Source: Quadrisphaera sp. RL12-1S (lineage in GTDB: Bacteria > Actinomycetota > Actinomycetes > Actinomycetales > Quadrisphaeraceae). Taken from it: a DNA stretch of 64,000 nucleotides. The notes beneath the pieces were generated by a model that worked only from the letters and a program-made list of their open reading frames with translations, was not told the DNA's origin and made no database searches. The translations under genes and the position numbers were made by a program. Below, piece by piece: positions 32,754 through 42,339 of this stretch (its first letter is position 1; the number at the start of each line of letters is the position of its first letter). The stretch covers positions 88,724 through 152,723 of the forward strand of contig NZ_JACNME010000008.1 of the NCBI RefSeq assembly GCF_014270065.1, written 5' to 3'.

Positions 32754-34414
32754 GGCTGCCCCTCCTGCGTCTGCGCTGCCTGCTGCTGCTGTTGTTGCTG
32801 CTGCTGCTGGTCGCGGACGTCGGCCGCCCCAGCCACCCCGGGCCCGCGGTCGGGCGGGGCGCCGGGCAGCGTCGGCGCCGCGGCCGAGCGGCTCCGCGTG
32901 GGAGCGCCCTCGTCAGGCCGGTCGTCGGCGAGCACCCAGGTGTCCTTGCTGCCACCGCCCTGGGAGGAGTTGACGACCAGCTCGCCCTCGGGCAGCGCCA
33001 CGCGGGTCAGCCCGCCGGGCAGCACCCACACGTTCGACCCGTCGTTGACGGCGAAGGGGCGCAGGTCCACGTGGCGGGGCGCCACGTGGTCCCCCACCAG
33101 CGTCGGCACGGTGGACAGGCGCACCACCGGCTGGGCGATCCAGCCGCGCGGGTCGGCGCTGACGCGCGCCCGCAGCTGCTCCAGCTGCGCCGGGCTCGCG
33201 GCCGGGCCGATGACGATGCCCTTGCCCCCGGAGCCGTCGACGGGCTTGACCACCAGCTCGGCGAGCCTGTCGAAGACCTCCTCGCGGGCCTCGCGCTCCT
33301 CCAGGCGCCACGTGGGCACGTTGGGGAGCACCGGCTCCTCGTCGAGGTAGTAGCGCACCAGGTCGGGCACGTAGGTGTAGAGCAGCTTGTCGTCCGCGAC
33401 GCCGTTGCCGATGCCGTTGGCGATCGTCACGTTGCCCGCGCGGGCGGCGTTGAGCAGGCCCGGGCAGCCGAGCATCGAGTCGGAGCGGAAGTGCACCGGG
33501 TCGAGGTACTCGTCGTCCACGCGCCGGTAGACCACGTGCACCGGCCGCAGGCCGGCCGTGGTGCGCATGTGCAGCCGCCCGCCGCGGCAGACGAGGTCGC
33601 GGCCCTCCACCAGCTCGATGCCCATGCTGCGGGCGAGCAGCGCGTGCTCGAAGTAGGCGCTGTTGTAGACCCCGGGGGTCAGGACGACGACGGTCGGGTC
33701 CTCGATGCCCACCGGCGCCGCGGCGCGCAGGGCGGCCAGCAGGCGGCGGGGGTAGGCGGACACCGGGCGGATCCGCTGGTCGCTGAACGCCTCCGGCATC
33801 GCACCGGCCATGGCCGTGCGGTTGGTGAGCACGTAGCTGACGCCCGAGGGCACGCGGACGTTGTCCTCGAGCACGCGGAAGACGCCGTCGGCGTCGCGGA
33901 TGAGGTCGACCCCGGCCACGTGCACCCGCACGCCGTTCGGGGGCTCGATGCCGGCCACCACGCGGTGGAAGTGCGAGGAGGAGGTGATGACGCCGCGGGG
34001 CACCACGCCGTCCTCGACGGCCCGCATCGGCCCGTAGGCGTCGGCGAGGAAGGCCTCCAGGGCCCGGACGCGCTGGGCCACACCGGCCTCCACCACGGCC
34101 CACTCCTGGGCGCTGACCACGCGGGGGACGACGTCGAGCGGGAACGGCCGCTCCTCGCCGCCCACGGCGAAGGTGATGCCCTTGTCGGTGTACGAGGTGG
34201 CCAGGGCGTCGGCGCGGCCGCGCAGGTCGCGCACGGCCGTGCTCGCCAAGGCGGCGTGCACGGGTGCGCTGGCCTCGCGCACGGCCATGTCCGCGGTGAA
34301 CATCTCGTCCCACGCCCCGCTCGCCGCGGAGGCCTCGCCGTACCCGTCGAAGAGGCCCCCGGAGAGCTCGTCCACACCACCGCCAGCGCTGCTGGCCGAC
34401 GACCCCACGTCCAT
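32747..34414 (-). CDS. Circularly permuted ATP-grasp protein (predicted peptide ligase)
   Basis: The 555-residue protein has the permuted ATP-grasp core. Segments include RALEAFLADAYGP near 125, DLIRDADGVFRVLEDNVRVPSGVSYVL near 180, and a C-terminal VVKPVDGSGGKGIVIGP near 405 and VVNSSQGGGSKDTWVL near 500. Such enzymes form amide bonds from a carboxylate and ATP; the substrate is unknown. The last 50 residues are a low-complexity tail with ten consecutive glutamines. ATG at 34414 is the first plausible start. It heads the three-gene operon and is divergent from rpsT. Confidence 0.9.
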   Translation of the reverse strand: MDVGSSASSAGGGVDELSGGLFDGYGEASAASGAWDEMFTADMAVREASAPVHAALASTAVRDLRGRADALATSYTDKGITFAVGGEERPFPLDVVPRVVSAQEWAVVEAGVAQRVRALEAFLADAYGPMRAVEDGVVPRGVITSSSHFHRVVAGIEPPNGVRVHVAGVDLIRDADGVFRVLEDNVRVPSGVSYVLTNRTAMAGAMPEAFSDQRIRPVSAYPRRLLAALRAAAPVGIEDPTVVVLTPGVYNSAYFEHALLARSMGIELVEGRDLVCRGGRLHMRTTAGLRPVHVVYRRVDDEYLDPVHFRSDSMLGCPGLLNAARAGNVTIANGIGNGVADDKLLYTYVPDLVRYYLDEEPVLPNVPTWRLEEREAREEVFDRLAELVVKPVDGSGGKGIVIGPAASPAQLEQLRARVSADPRGWIAQPVVRLSTVPTLVGDHVAPRHVDLRPFAVNDGSNVWVLPGGLTRVALPEGELVVNSSQGGGSKDTWVLADDRPDEGAPTRSRSAAAPTLPGAPPDRGPGVAGAADVRDQQQQQQQQQQAAQTQEGQPC

Positions 34415-34666
34415 GGTCGCGACCGTATCGATGCGGAGGCTCCCTGGGCGCGCTGACCGCCAAGTCGCTGGCGAGTCTCGGCGCGTCAGCGACGGGTCGA
34501 CGTGCGCGTCGCAGGGTGCTTCCCGGCGCTGGTAACCTGGGTGGCTGCGCGCGCTCCGCCCACCTGCGGCGGGTCCGCACGAAGGCTTCGGCGGTCGGGG
34601 CACCAGCTGCCACCGCCCGCCACCAGCACAGTTCAGACACCCCAGACGCGACGGAGAGACCGGCCC

Positions 34667-34930
34667 GTGGCCAACATCAAGTCCCAGATCAAGCGCATCC
34701 GCACCAACGAGGCTGCGCGCCTGCGCAACAAGGCCGTGAAGTCCGAGCTGCGCACCGCCGTGCGCCACGTCCGCGAGGCCGTCGCCGCCGGTGACGCCGA
34801 GAAGGCCAGCACCGCGCTGCGCGTGGCCGGGCGCAAGCTCGACAAGGCCGTCTCCAAGGGCGTCATCCACTCCAACCAGGCCGCCAACCGCAAGTCGGCG
34901 CTGGCGAAGGTCGTCTCCTCCGCCTCCTGA
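34667..34930 (+). CDS. rpsT: 30S ribosomal protein S20
   Basis: The 87-residue basic protein ([21 protein letters not shown]..., ending [11 protein letters not shown]) is S20, which binds 16S rRNA early in 30S assembly. The GTG start follows GGAGA. A TAACCT -10 at 34533-34538 would give a leader of about 125 nt. A strong terminator follows at 34965. Its position beside the ATP-grasp operon and holA matches M. tuberculosis. Confidence 0.97.
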   Translation: MANIKSQIKRIRTNEAARLRNKAVKSELRTAVRHVREAVAAGDAEKASTALRVAGRKLDKAVSKGVIHSNQAANRKSALAKVVSSAS

Positions 34931-34964
34931 GGCGGCGGCCGCACGGCCACCACAGCACTCCGTG

Positions 34965-35001
34965 AAGGGCGGGGACGGGCGACGCGCCCGTCCCCGCCCT
35001 T
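34965..35001 (+). terminator. Rho-independent terminator of rpsT
   Basis: A perfect 17-bp stem, AAGGGCGGGGACGGGCG with its complement, has a 3-nt ACG loop and ends in TTCT. Confidence 0.9.
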
Positions 35002-35023
35002 CTGCCGTCCCCCCACTCCCCCG

Positions 35024-35069
35024 GCACGATCATGCACCTGCGCGCCACACCACCCCGTGATCATGGGCG
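35024..35069 (+). repeat. Dispersed GATC-containing element, copy B
   Basis: GCACGATCATGCACCTG is followed by CGCGCCAC and ends in a second GATCATGGGCG. It is nearly the same as the minus-strand copy at 26332-26376, almost 9 kb away. It lies just past the rpsT terminator. Confidence 0.75.
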
Positions 35070-35099
35070 TCCGCCACCCCGCCGAAGCGACCGAGCGCC

Positions 35100-35155
35100 G
35101 GTGGGGAGCCTGAGTGCCGGGTCAGGCCCCGGAAGCGGCACTCAGCCTCCCCACC
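35100..35155. repeat. Long inverted repeat
   Basis: 19-bp arms (35100-35118 and 35137-35155) are GGTGGGGAGCCTGAGTGCC and its complement with one mismatch, around an 18-nt loop. A third partial arm TGAGCCTCCCCACC follows at about 35161. The function is not known; it may be a second terminator or a repeat-family relic. Confidence 0.75.
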
Positions 35156-35207
35156 GGGCCTGAGCCTCCCCACCTCGCCTCCCGCCCGGGCCGCCCCCCG
35201 TCTCCCC

Positions 35208-35311
35208 GCACGATCACGCACCTGCGCGCCACATCGGCCCGGTGGGCGCTCGATCGCCGCCGCCAGCACTCAGCCCCCTCAGCGTGGTGGCGCGCTGGCG
35301 CGTGATCGTCG
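35208..35311. repeat. Dispersed element copies C and D as an inverted pair
   Basis: Copy C (35208-35234) reads GCACGATCACGCACCTG then CGCGCCACA. Copy D (35284-35311, minus strand) reads GACGATCACGCGCCAG then CGCGCCACC. They face each other across about 50 bp. Both are close variants of copies A and B. Confidence 0.7.
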
Positions 35312-35414
35312 ACGGAGGGGGTGCGGACGTCGACCGGGAGGACGGCGGGCCGACGGCGGGCCGACGGAGGGGGTGCGGACGTCGACCGGGAGGACGGCGG
35401 GCGGACGGCGGGCT
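35311..35414. repeat. 52-bp direct tandem duplication
   Basis: Two adjacent 52-bp units start at 35311 and 35363 with GACGGAGGGGGTGCGGACGT and differ at only a few bases near their ends. Shorter GACGGCGGG units are nested inside. They lie just after the holA stop codon (35438), so transcription of holA may end here. No gene is seen between 34931 and 35437. Confidence 0.85.
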
Positions 35415-35437
35415 GACGGCGGGAGGGCGGCGTGGGG

Positions 35438-36505
35438 TCAGCCGGCGCGGGCGGTGGTGATGGCGATGACCGCCCGCTCCACCGCGTACCGCGGGTCCCG
35501 CCCACCGCCCTTGACCGCCTCGTCGGCCTCGGCGAGGGCGGTGATGCCGGCGGCGATGCCGTCGGGGGTCCACCCGCGCAGGGCGTCGCGCGTGGTGCGG
35601 ACCTGCCAGGGGGCCATCCCCAGACCCTTGGCCAGCGCGTCCGGCGAGCCCCGCCCGGCCGAGGCGACCTTGGCCATGCCCCGCAGCTTGAGCGCGAGCG
35701 CCGCCACCAGCGGCACCGGGTCGAGCCCGGACTCCAGGGCCTGCCGCAGCAGCCGCAGCGCCTCGGCGCGCTGACCGGCGACGGCCGCGTCAGCCACCTT
35801 GAAGCCCGTCACCTCGGCGCGGCCGCCGTAGTAGCGGTCCACGTCGTCGGCGGTGAGGCGGGCGGCCCGGCCGCCCTGCCCCGCACCGCGGGGGACGTCG
35901 TCCGCCAGCTGGGAGCAGGCGGCCGCCAGCGAGCGCAGGTCCGAGCCGACCGCCAGCAGCAGTGCGTCGAGCGCGTCGTCGTCGATGGTGCGCCCGTGGG
36001 AGCGCAGCTCGGTCTGGGCGAACGCGCGCTGCTCGGCGGAGGTCTTCACGGCGGGGCACTCCACGAGCACAGCGCCGGGCAGCTCGCGGGCGGCTTTGAG
36101 GAGGGCGCCGGCGCGGGCCCCTCCGGAGTGGCGCAGGACGAGCACCACGTCGTCCGGGAGGGTGCCCAGGGCTGCGGTGACGTCGGTGACGAGCGCGTCG
36201 GGCGCGGCCTCGAGCCCGCTGACCACCACGAGCCTCGCCTCCTCGAACAGCGAGGGGCTGGTCCACTGGGAGAGCTCCCCGGAGCGGTACGCCGCGGCGT
36301 CGACCGCGACCACCTCCAGCTCCGGCGAGCGCCCGCGGCACGCGTCACGGACGCGCTCCACGGCGCGCTCGGCGAGCAGCTGCTCCGGTCCCGTGACGAG
36401 CACCACGGGCCCCGGCTCGGCCTGGTGCCACGGCAGCGCCTGCGCACCGCCCTGGCCGCGGGCCCCGGTGGAGCGGCTGCGGCTGGAGGAGCGGGCTGCG
36501 GGCAC
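35438..36505 (-). CDS. holA: DNA polymerase III subunit delta
   Basis: The 355-residue clamp-loader subunit opens the beta clamp. It shows PGPVVLVTGPEQLLAERAVERV near residue 25, QWTSPSLFEEARLVVVSGLE near 80, and the C-terminal helical domain DADVAGQR-like EALRLLRQALESGLDPVPLVAAL. The length is normal. GTG at 36505 follows GGGAGGG; an upstream extension in the frame is arginine-rich noise. Order comEA-comEC-holA-(rpsT) is the standard one and puts it last in a probable competence/replication transcript. Confidence 0.92.
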   Translation of the reverse strand: MPAARSSSRSRSTGARGQGGAQALPWHQAEPGPVVLVTGPEQLLAERAVERVRDACRGRSPELEVVAVDAAAYRSGELSQWTSPSLFEEARLVVVSGLEAAPDALVTDVTAALGTLPDDVVLVLRHSGGARAGALLKAARELPGAVLVECPAVKTSAEQRAFAQTELRSHGRTIDDDALDALLLAVGSDLRSLAAACSQLADDVPRGAGQGGRAARLTADDVDRYYGGRAEVTGFKVADAAVAGQRAEALRLLRQALESGLDPVPLVAALALKLRGMAKVASAGRGSPDALAKGLGMAPWQVRTTRDALRGWTPDGIAAGITALAEADEAVKGGGRDPRYAVERAVIAITTARAG

Positions 36506-36548
36506 GGCCCCACCCTCCCACGGGGGTGCGACGGTGATCGGCTGCGGA

Positions 36549-38222
36549 TCAGCCGCGCCGCCGCCCCCGCGCCGGTGACCGTCCCCGGGCGCGGCGCACA
36601 GCGGAACCCGCGGCGAGCACCGCAGCGGTGGCGAGCGCCAGCCCCGCCGCCGGCAGCGGTCCCTGGGGCCAGGGCAGCACGGCCGCGGGTGACCCGGCGC
36701 CAGCCCGCGCCACCTGCGCCACCCACCCGGCCGCCAGCCCTCCGGCGTGCGCCGACGCCCACGCCACCGCACGCCCGGCCGGGCCGAGCGGTTCGGCCAG
36801 GGCCGCGAGCAGCCCGAGCAGGGTGGCGGGTGCCACCGCCGGGCCCGCCAGCGCGTTGGCGGGCACCGCCAGCAGCGGCACCCCCGGGGCGAGCAGCAGG
36901 ACCACCGGCGCGCACACCACCTGCGCGGCCAGCGGCACCGCGACCGCCGCCGACACGGCCACGACCACGGCGTCCCTCACCGGCGCCGCCCTCCGCCCCG
37001 GCACCCGCCCGCGCAGCAGCGGCCGCGCCAGGGCGGCGGCCCAGGCGGGCGCGAGCAGCAGCAGCGCCCCGGTGGCGAGCACGGACAGGGCGAACCCCGC
37101 CTGCCGGCCGAGCCACGGGTCGGCCACGAGGAGGACGACGACGGCGAGGGCCAGCGCCGGCAGCCCTCCGCCGCCCCGGGCCGTCAGGGTGCCCACCACC
37201 GCGGCGAGCCCCATCGCCGCCGCGCGCAGCACGCTCGGCTCCCCGCCCGCGAGCGCGGCGTAGGCGAGCAGTCCGCCGCCGGTGAGCAGCAGGCGCGGGC
37301 CGCGCGGGACGCCGGCGGCGGTGGCCAGTGCCAGCACCGCTCCCGCGACGAGGGCCGTGTTGCCGCCGGAGACCGAGGTGAGGTGGGTCAGGCCGGTGGC
37401 GCGCATCGCCGCGGAGAGGTCGTCGGGCAGGGCGGTGGTGCCTCCGACCACCAGGCCCGGCAGCAGCCCCCGGGCGTCGGGCGGCAGAGGGGCGCAGGCG
37501 CGGACCAGCCCCTCGCGCAGCCGCTGCCCCGTGCGCGCGGCCCACCCCGTGGGTGCGCTCACGTCGGGGGCCCGGACGGCGAGGAGCACCGCGGCGGCCG
37601 GGTCCGCGGGCCCGGTGGGCTGCAGGCGCCCGGTCGCGCTGATGACATCCCCGCGGCGCACGGCGTCCCAGCCGTCGCTCCCCACCACGAGCACCTCGGC
37701 TCGCGCCGGGGAGGTGCTGCCCCGGCCGGTCACCGACCGCGCCGCCAGGCGCAGCACCCACCGCGGGCGGGAGTCGGCCCACGGGCGTGCGGGGTCGGGC
37801 CGGACGCGGACGGCGTCGGAGGTGGCCACGCCCTGGACCACCGCCGTCGCCTGCTGCTCGGCCAGCGGCTGCAGCAGACCGGAGGACCGCTCCAGGCGGG
37901 CGGCCCCCACGGACACCGCGACGGCGGTCACCACCACGAGCACCAGGGCGACGCCCGCGCTCGCCCCGCGGGCTCCCCCACGGGTCCGGGACTGCGACCT
38001 CGACCGGGAGGCGCACGCCGCAGCGCCTGCCACGGCGCTGAGCGCCGCGCCGGCGAGCACGGCCAGCGGCAGCCCGAGCGCCGCGGCCGACCACGCCCAG
38101 GCGGCCAGCGCGGCCGGCACCAGGCGCGCGTCCAGCGGCCGCTCCGCCCGTCCCTCGGCGCCTCCCTGGAACTGGTCGTGGGCGCCGGGCAGCAGCAGGC
38201 GCAGGACCGGGTGCTCGCTCAC
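36549..38222 (-). CDS. comEC: ComEC/Rec2-like DNA channel protein lacking the beta-lactamase-like domain
   Basis: The 557-residue membrane protein has the N-terminal OB-like DUF4131 region (about 100-215) and the competence domain, with GLLPGLVVGGTTALP and the signature THLTSVSGGNTALVAGAV near residue 280. About ten hydrophobic segments follow. Full ComEC proteins carry a C-terminal metallo-beta-lactamase-like nuclease of about 200 residues; here the protein ends in a basic tail without it. The same short form occurs in M. tuberculosis (Rv2414c). Its GTG overlaps the comEA stop by GTGA (38219-38222). Confidence 0.9.
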   Translation of the reverse strand: MSEHPVLRLLLPGAHDQFQGGAEGRAERPLDARLVPAALAAWAWSAAALGLPLAVLAGAALSAVAGAAACASRSRSQSRTRGGARGASAGVALVLVVVTAVAVSVGAARLERSSGLLQPLAEQQATAVVQGVATSDAVRVRPDPARPWADSRPRWVLRLAARSVTGRGSTSPARAEVLVVGSDGWDAVRRGDVISATGRLQPTGPADPAAAVLLAVRAPDVSAPTGWAARTGQRLREGLVRACAPLPPDARGLLPGLVVGGTTALPDDLSAAMRATGLTHLTSVSGGNTALVAGAVLALATAAGVPRGPRLLLTGGGLLAYAALAGGEPSVLRAAAMGLAAVVGTLTARGGGGLPALALAVVVLLVADPWLGRQAGFALSVLATGALLLLAPAWAAALARPLLRGRVPGRRAAPVRDAVVVAVSAAVAVPLAAQVVCAPVVLLLAPGVPLLAVPANALAGPAVAPATLLGLLAALAEPLGPAGRAVAWASAHAGGLAAGWVAQVARAGAGSPAAVLPWPQGPLPAAGLALATAAVLAAGSAVRRARGRSPARGRRRG

Positions 38223-39208
38223 ACGACCAGCAGCGGCGTCAGGCGCGCCAGCGCCGCCGGACCGAACCCGGGCACCTCGCCCAGCTCCTCCACGGTGGAG
38301 AACCTGCCGTGCTGAGCGCGCCAGTCGAGCACGCGCTGCGCGAGCACCGGTCCCACCCCGGGCAGGGCGTCGAGGTCGGCGAGGGTGGCGCTGTTGAGGT
38401 CCACCGGGCCGCTCGCCGCACGGCTGCCCGAACTCCCGGAACTCCCCGCGCTCCCCGCTCCTCCGGCTGCTCCGGTGCCGGCGGGGGCGCTGGTGGGGCT
38501 GGGCAGCGCCTCCCCCGGCGCCGGGACCACCAGCTGCTCACCGTCCACCAGCACCCGCGCGAGGTTCACCCGCCGCAGGTCGGCGTCCGGACGTGCGCCT
38601 CCCGCGGCGCGGACGGCGTCGTCGGCGCGCGCGCCGGCCGGCAGGCGCACCAGGCCGGGGCGCGCCACCTGCCCCACCACGTCGACCACCACCTCCGCGC
38701 CGCCGGAGACCGCTCCTCCCGGGGAGGGGGACGCCACCGGCACACCCGAGGCCGACGAGACGGACGAGGACGACGAGGCGCCGGCGGGGGTGCGCGCCGG
38801 CACAGCCACGCCCGGCGTGGGCGTCGGCACGGACGCCCCTCCCGACGTGGCGGCGGACAGCACCAGGAGCACCACGACGGCGGCCACCACGAGCAGCGCC
38901 CCGGCGGCCGCCGACGGTGCCAGCGACCAGCGCGCCTCGCGCAGCCGCTGGAGCGCCGTCGGGCGCCACGGCGGCTCGGCGGACTGCGCCTGCCGGCGCG
39001 AGGCGCCCCGCAGCGCCGACCGGTCCCTGACAGCGGGGAGCTCGGGCGGCGCGGCGGCCGCGCCCGAGGCGCCGCCGTCGTCGTCGTCCTCCTGCCAGCC
39101 CGAGCCGGGCACCCCGTCCAGCACCCCGCCAGGCTGCCCCGTGGCCCCCCACCGCGGGCGGCGACGACGAGCGCCTGTGGACGGAGCCCCACGAGCGGGG
39201 CCCGCCAC
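38219..39208 (-). CDS. comEA: ComEA-like DNA-binding protein (SLBB plus helix-hairpin-helix)
   Basis: The 329-residue protein has a cytoplasmic N-terminal stretch, one membrane segment (about residues 100-120) and a Ser/Thr/Pro linker. An SLBB domain follows (about 168-228, VVVDVVGQVARPGLVRLPAG), then C-terminal helix-hairpin-helix motifs (PVDLNSATLADLDALPGVGP). It should bind incoming DNA outside the membrane and hand it to ComEC. GTG at 39208 is the longest start; shorter ones are possible because the first 90 residues are poorly conserved. It is translationally coupled to comEC. Confidence 0.9.
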   Translation of the reverse strand: MAGPARGAPSTGARRRRPRWGATGQPGGVLDGVPGSGWQEDDDDGGASGAAAAPPELPAVRDRSALRGASRRQAQSAEPPWRPTALQRLREARWSLAPSAAAGALLVVAAVVVLLVLSAATSGGASVPTPTPGVAVPARTPAGASSSSSVSSASGVPVASPSPGGAVSGGAEVVVDVVGQVARPGLVRLPAGARADDAVRAAGGARPDADLRRVNLARVLVDGEQLVVPAPGEALPSPTSAPAGTGAAGGAGSAGSSGSSGSRAASGPVDLNSATLADLDALPGVGPVLAQRVLDWRAQHGRFSTVEELGEVPGFGPAALARLTPLLVV

Positions 39209-39268
39209 CCGCCCTGTGGGCGGACGACGGGCCCGGCGACCTCCCGTCAGACGTCGGTCAGACGTCGG

Positions 39269-42211
39269 TCAGGCGGGCACCACGTTGACGAGCTTCGGGG
39301 CCCGGACGATGACCGTGCGCACCCCTCGGCCGTCCAGCGCCCGCTGCAGGGCCGGGGAGGCCAGCGCCTGCTCGCGCAGGGCGTCCTCGGTGATGTCGGC
39401 CGGCACCTCGAGGCGGTCGCGGACCTTGCCCTGCAGCTGCACCACGCACGTCACCGTCTGCTGCACCAGCAGCGCCGGGTCGGCCTGGGGGAAGCCCTCG
39501 AACGCCAGGGAGCCGGAGTGGCCCAGCCGGGACCACAGCTCCTCGGCCACGTGCGGGGCCAGCGGCGCCACCATGAGCACGAGGGCCTCCGCCGCCTCGC
39601 GCGGCACGGAGGACAGCTTGGTGAGCTCGTTGTTGAGCTCGATGAGCTTGGACACCGCGGTGTTGAAGCGCAGCCCCTCGTAGTCGGCCGCGACGGCCGC
39701 CGCGGTGCGGTGCACCAGCGCGCGGGTCGCCGGGTCAGCGGGGGCGTCGCTGACGGTCACCTCCCCGGTGGACTCGTCGACGACGTTGCGCCACAGCCGC
39801 TGCAGGAAGCGCTGCGAGCCGACCACCGCGCGGGTCTCCCAGGGCCGGGAGTCGTCCAGGGGCCCCATCGACATCTCGTACACGCGGAACGTGTCAGCGC
39901 CGTAGGACTCGTACATGTCGTCGGGCGTGACGACGTTCTTCAGGGACTTGCCCATCTTCCCGTACTCGCGGGTGACGGGCTCGCCCTGCCACGTGAACTC
40001 GCGTGCCCCCGTGGCGGAGGTGGTCTCCTCCACCTCCGCAGCGGGCACGTAGGTGCCACGGACGTCGGTGAAGGCGTCGGCCTGGATGTAGCCCTGGTTG
40101 AACAGGCGGCGGAACGGCTCCTGCGAGGAGACGTGGCCCAGGTCGAACAGCACCTTGTGCCAGAACCGGGCGTACAGCAGGTGCAGCACGGCGTGCTCGA
40201 CGCCGCCGACGTACAGGTCGACGCCACCGGTGTCCGCCACCGCGGTGCCGTCGGCGGCGCGGACCGCCCGATCGGTGCGCGGGCCCATCCAGTACGCCTC
40301 GACCTCCGGGTCCACCAGCTTCTCGGAGTTCTCTGGGTCCAGGTAGCGCAGCTCGTACCAGCACGAGCCCGCCCAGTTGGGCATGGTGTTGGTCTCGCGG
40401 CGGTACCGCTTGGGCCCGTCACCCAGGTCCAGGGTGACGTCCACCCACTCCGGCACGCGCGACAGCGGCGGGGAGGGCTCGCTGGTGACGTCGTCGGGCT
40501 CGAAGGTGCGCGGGGAGTAGTCCGGCACGTCCGGCAGCAGCACCGGCAGCTGGTCGGCGGGGACGGCGCGGGGCAGGCCGTGCTCGTCGTAGACGACCGG
40601 GAACGGTTCGCCCCAGTAGCGCTGGCGGCTGAACAGCCAGTCGCGCAGGCGGTACGTGGTGACGGGTCGGCCGGCACCGGTGGCCTCCAACCAGGCGGTG
40701 ATGCGCTCCTTGGCCTCGGCGACCTCCAGGCCGTCCAGGTCGACGTCGTCGTTGGAGCTGTTGATCGCCGGACCGGCGCCCGTGTAGGCGCCGCCCTCGA
40801 AGCCCTCCGGCGGCTGCACGGTGCGCACGACGGGCAGCTCGAAGCGCTCGGCGAAGGCGAAGTCCCGCTCGTCCTGGCCGGGCACGGCCATGATCGCGCC
40901 GGTGCCGTAGCCGGCCAGCACGTAGTCGGCGGTGAAGACGGGCACGGCGGTGCCGGTGACGGGGTTGACCGCGTGCAGGCCGGTGAAGACGCCGGTCTTG
41001 GTGCGGCCCTCGTCGGTGCGCTCGGCCTCGGTGCGGGCGGCGGCCTGCGTCCGGTAGGCGGCCACGGCCTCGGCGGGGGTCGCGGCACCACCGGTCCAGC
41101 TGTCCGGGGTGCCGGCCGGCCAGGCCGCGGGCAGCTCGTCCAGCGAGGCGTGCTCGGGCGCCACCACCATGAACGTCACGCCGAACAGCGTGTCCGGGCG
41201 GGTGGTGAACACCTCCAGCTGGCCGCCCTCGACGCCGTCACCGGCCAGGGCGAAGCGGACCTGGGCGCCGGTGGAGCGCCCGATCCAGTGCCGCTGCATG
41301 GACTTCACGGCCTCGGGCCAGTCCAGGCGGTCCAGGTCGTCCACCAGGCGGTCGGCGTAGGCGGTGATCCGCATCATCCACTGGCGCAGCGGACGCTTGA
41401 CCACGGGGAAGTTGCCGCGCTCGCTGCGGCCGTCGGCGGTGACCTCCTCGTTGGCCAGCACCGTGCCCAGGCCCGGGCACCAGTTGACCGGGGCCTCGGA
41501 GATGTACGCCAGGCGCTGGTCGTCCACCAGGCGGCGGCGGGCGACGTCGTCCAGGTCGGCCCAGGTCGAGCCGTCCTCGGGCTGGCGGGCGCCCGACTCG
41601 TACGCCTCGCGCAGCTCCGCGACGGGGCGGGCGGCGCCGCGGCCGCCGTCCGGGCGGACGGCCTCCGGGTCGTACCAGCTCTCGAAGACCTCCCGGAAGA
41701 TCCACTGCGTCCAGCGGTAGTAGTCCGGGTCGATGGTGGAGACGGACCGGCGCGCGTCGTGGGCCAGGCCCAGGCGGCGCAGCTGGCGGCGCATCGTGGC
41801 GATGTTCGCCTCGGTGGTGACCCGCGGGTGCTGGCCGGTCTGGACGGCGTACTGCTCGGCGGGCAGGCCGAAGGCGTCGTAGCCCAGCGTGTGCAGCACG
41901 TTGCGGCCGTTCATCCGCTGGTAGCGAGCCCACACGTCGGTGGCGATGTAGCCCAGCGGGTGCCCCACGTGCAGCCCGGCGCCCGAGGGGTACGGGAACA
42001 TGTCCATGACGAACAGCGGCTCGCGACCGGCCACGGCCTCGGCGTCGCCCCAGGGACCGCTGGGGTTGGGCGCCTCAAAGGTGCCCTCGTCGGCCCAGCG
42101 CTGCTGCCACGCGAGCTCCACCTGCGCCGCGAGGGCGGCGGTGTACCGCTGGGGGGGCGCGTCACCGGGGGCGGCGCCCGTCGCGGGGGCGGACTGGTCC
42201 GTGGTGCTCAT
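39269..42211 (-). CDS. leuS: Leucine--tRNA ligase
   Basis: The 980-residue class I synthetase has the HIGH-type motif HVGHPLGY (near residue 78), the large editing domain, and a KMSKS-type motif KMGKSLKN (near residue 755). The anticodon-binding domain is C-terminal. It charges tRNA-Leu in the cytoplasm. ATG at 42211 follows AAGGAG by eleven bases. The 5' leader contains a 9-bp hairpin (42260-42281) and a TACCCT -10. No T-box features (specifier loop, TGGTA-like box) are seen. Confidence 0.97.
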   Translation of the reverse strand: MSTTDQSAPATGAAPGDAPPQRYTAALAAQVELAWQQRWADEGTFEAPNPSGPWGDAEAVAGREPLFVMDMFPYPSGAGLHVGHPLGYIATDVWARYQRMNGRNVLHTLGYDAFGLPAEQYAVQTGQHPRVTTEANIATMRRQLRRLGLAHDARRSVSTIDPDYYRWTQWIFREVFESWYDPEAVRPDGGRGAARPVAELREAYESGARQPEDGSTWADLDDVARRRLVDDQRLAYISEAPVNWCPGLGTVLANEEVTADGRSERGNFPVVKRPLRQWMMRITAYADRLVDDLDRLDWPEAVKSMQRHWIGRSTGAQVRFALAGDGVEGGQLEVFTTRPDTLFGVTFMVVAPEHASLDELPAAWPAGTPDSWTGGAATPAEAVAAYRTQAAARTEAERTDEGRTKTGVFTGLHAVNPVTGTAVPVFTADYVLAGYGTGAIMAVPGQDERDFAFAERFELPVVRTVQPPEGFEGGAYTGAGPAINSSNDDVDLDGLEVAEAKERITAWLEATGAGRPVTTYRLRDWLFSRQRYWGEPFPVVYDEHGLPRAVPADQLPVLLPDVPDYSPRTFEPDDVTSEPSPPLSRVPEWVDVTLDLGDGPKRYRRETNTMPNWAGSCWYELRYLDPENSEKLVDPEVEAYWMGPRTDRAVRAADGTAVADTGGVDLYVGGVEHAVLHLLYARFWHKVLFDLGHVSSQEPFRRLFNQGYIQADAFTDVRGTYVPAAEVEETTSATGAREFTWQGEPVTREYGKMGKSLKNVVTPDDMYESYGADTFRVYEMSMGPLDDSRPWETRAVVGSQRFLQRLWRNVVDESTGEVTVSDAPADPATRALVHRTAAAVAADYEGLRFNTAVSKLIELNNELTKLSSVPREAAEALVLMVAPLAPHVAEELWSRLGHSGSLAFEGFPQADPALLVQQTVTCVVQLQGKVRDRLEVPADITEDALREQALASPALQRALDGRGVRTVIVRAPKLVNVVPA

Positions 42212-42259
42212 GCGGTGGGGCGCTCCTTCTGGGTGCTCCGGGCGCTGCCGGAGTCGCTG

Positions 42260-42281
42260 CTCCGGCGGCCGCCCGCCGGAG
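42260..42281 (-). promoter_or_regulatory. Hairpin in the leuS leader
   Basis: A perfect 9-bp stem CTCCGGCGG/CCGCCGGAG has a 4-nt loop and sits between the TACCCT -10 (about 42300) and the leuS ribosome site. Its role is unknown; it may only shape the leader. Confidence 0.4.
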
Positions 42282-42339
42282 GTCTCGCTCTCACGACCAG
42301 GGTAGTAGCGGCGGCCAGGCGGTTTCCCGCTCCTCGCTG

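Noticed and set aside
34931..35437. Short open frames of 60-90 codons in the repeat island.
   Set aside because: They are translations of the repeated elements in both orientations, have no ribosome site and are not protein-like.
42212..42339. A T-box riboswitch before leuS.
   Set aside because: Only a 9-bp hairpin is present; no specifier loop, T-box sequence or paired terminator/antiterminator was found.
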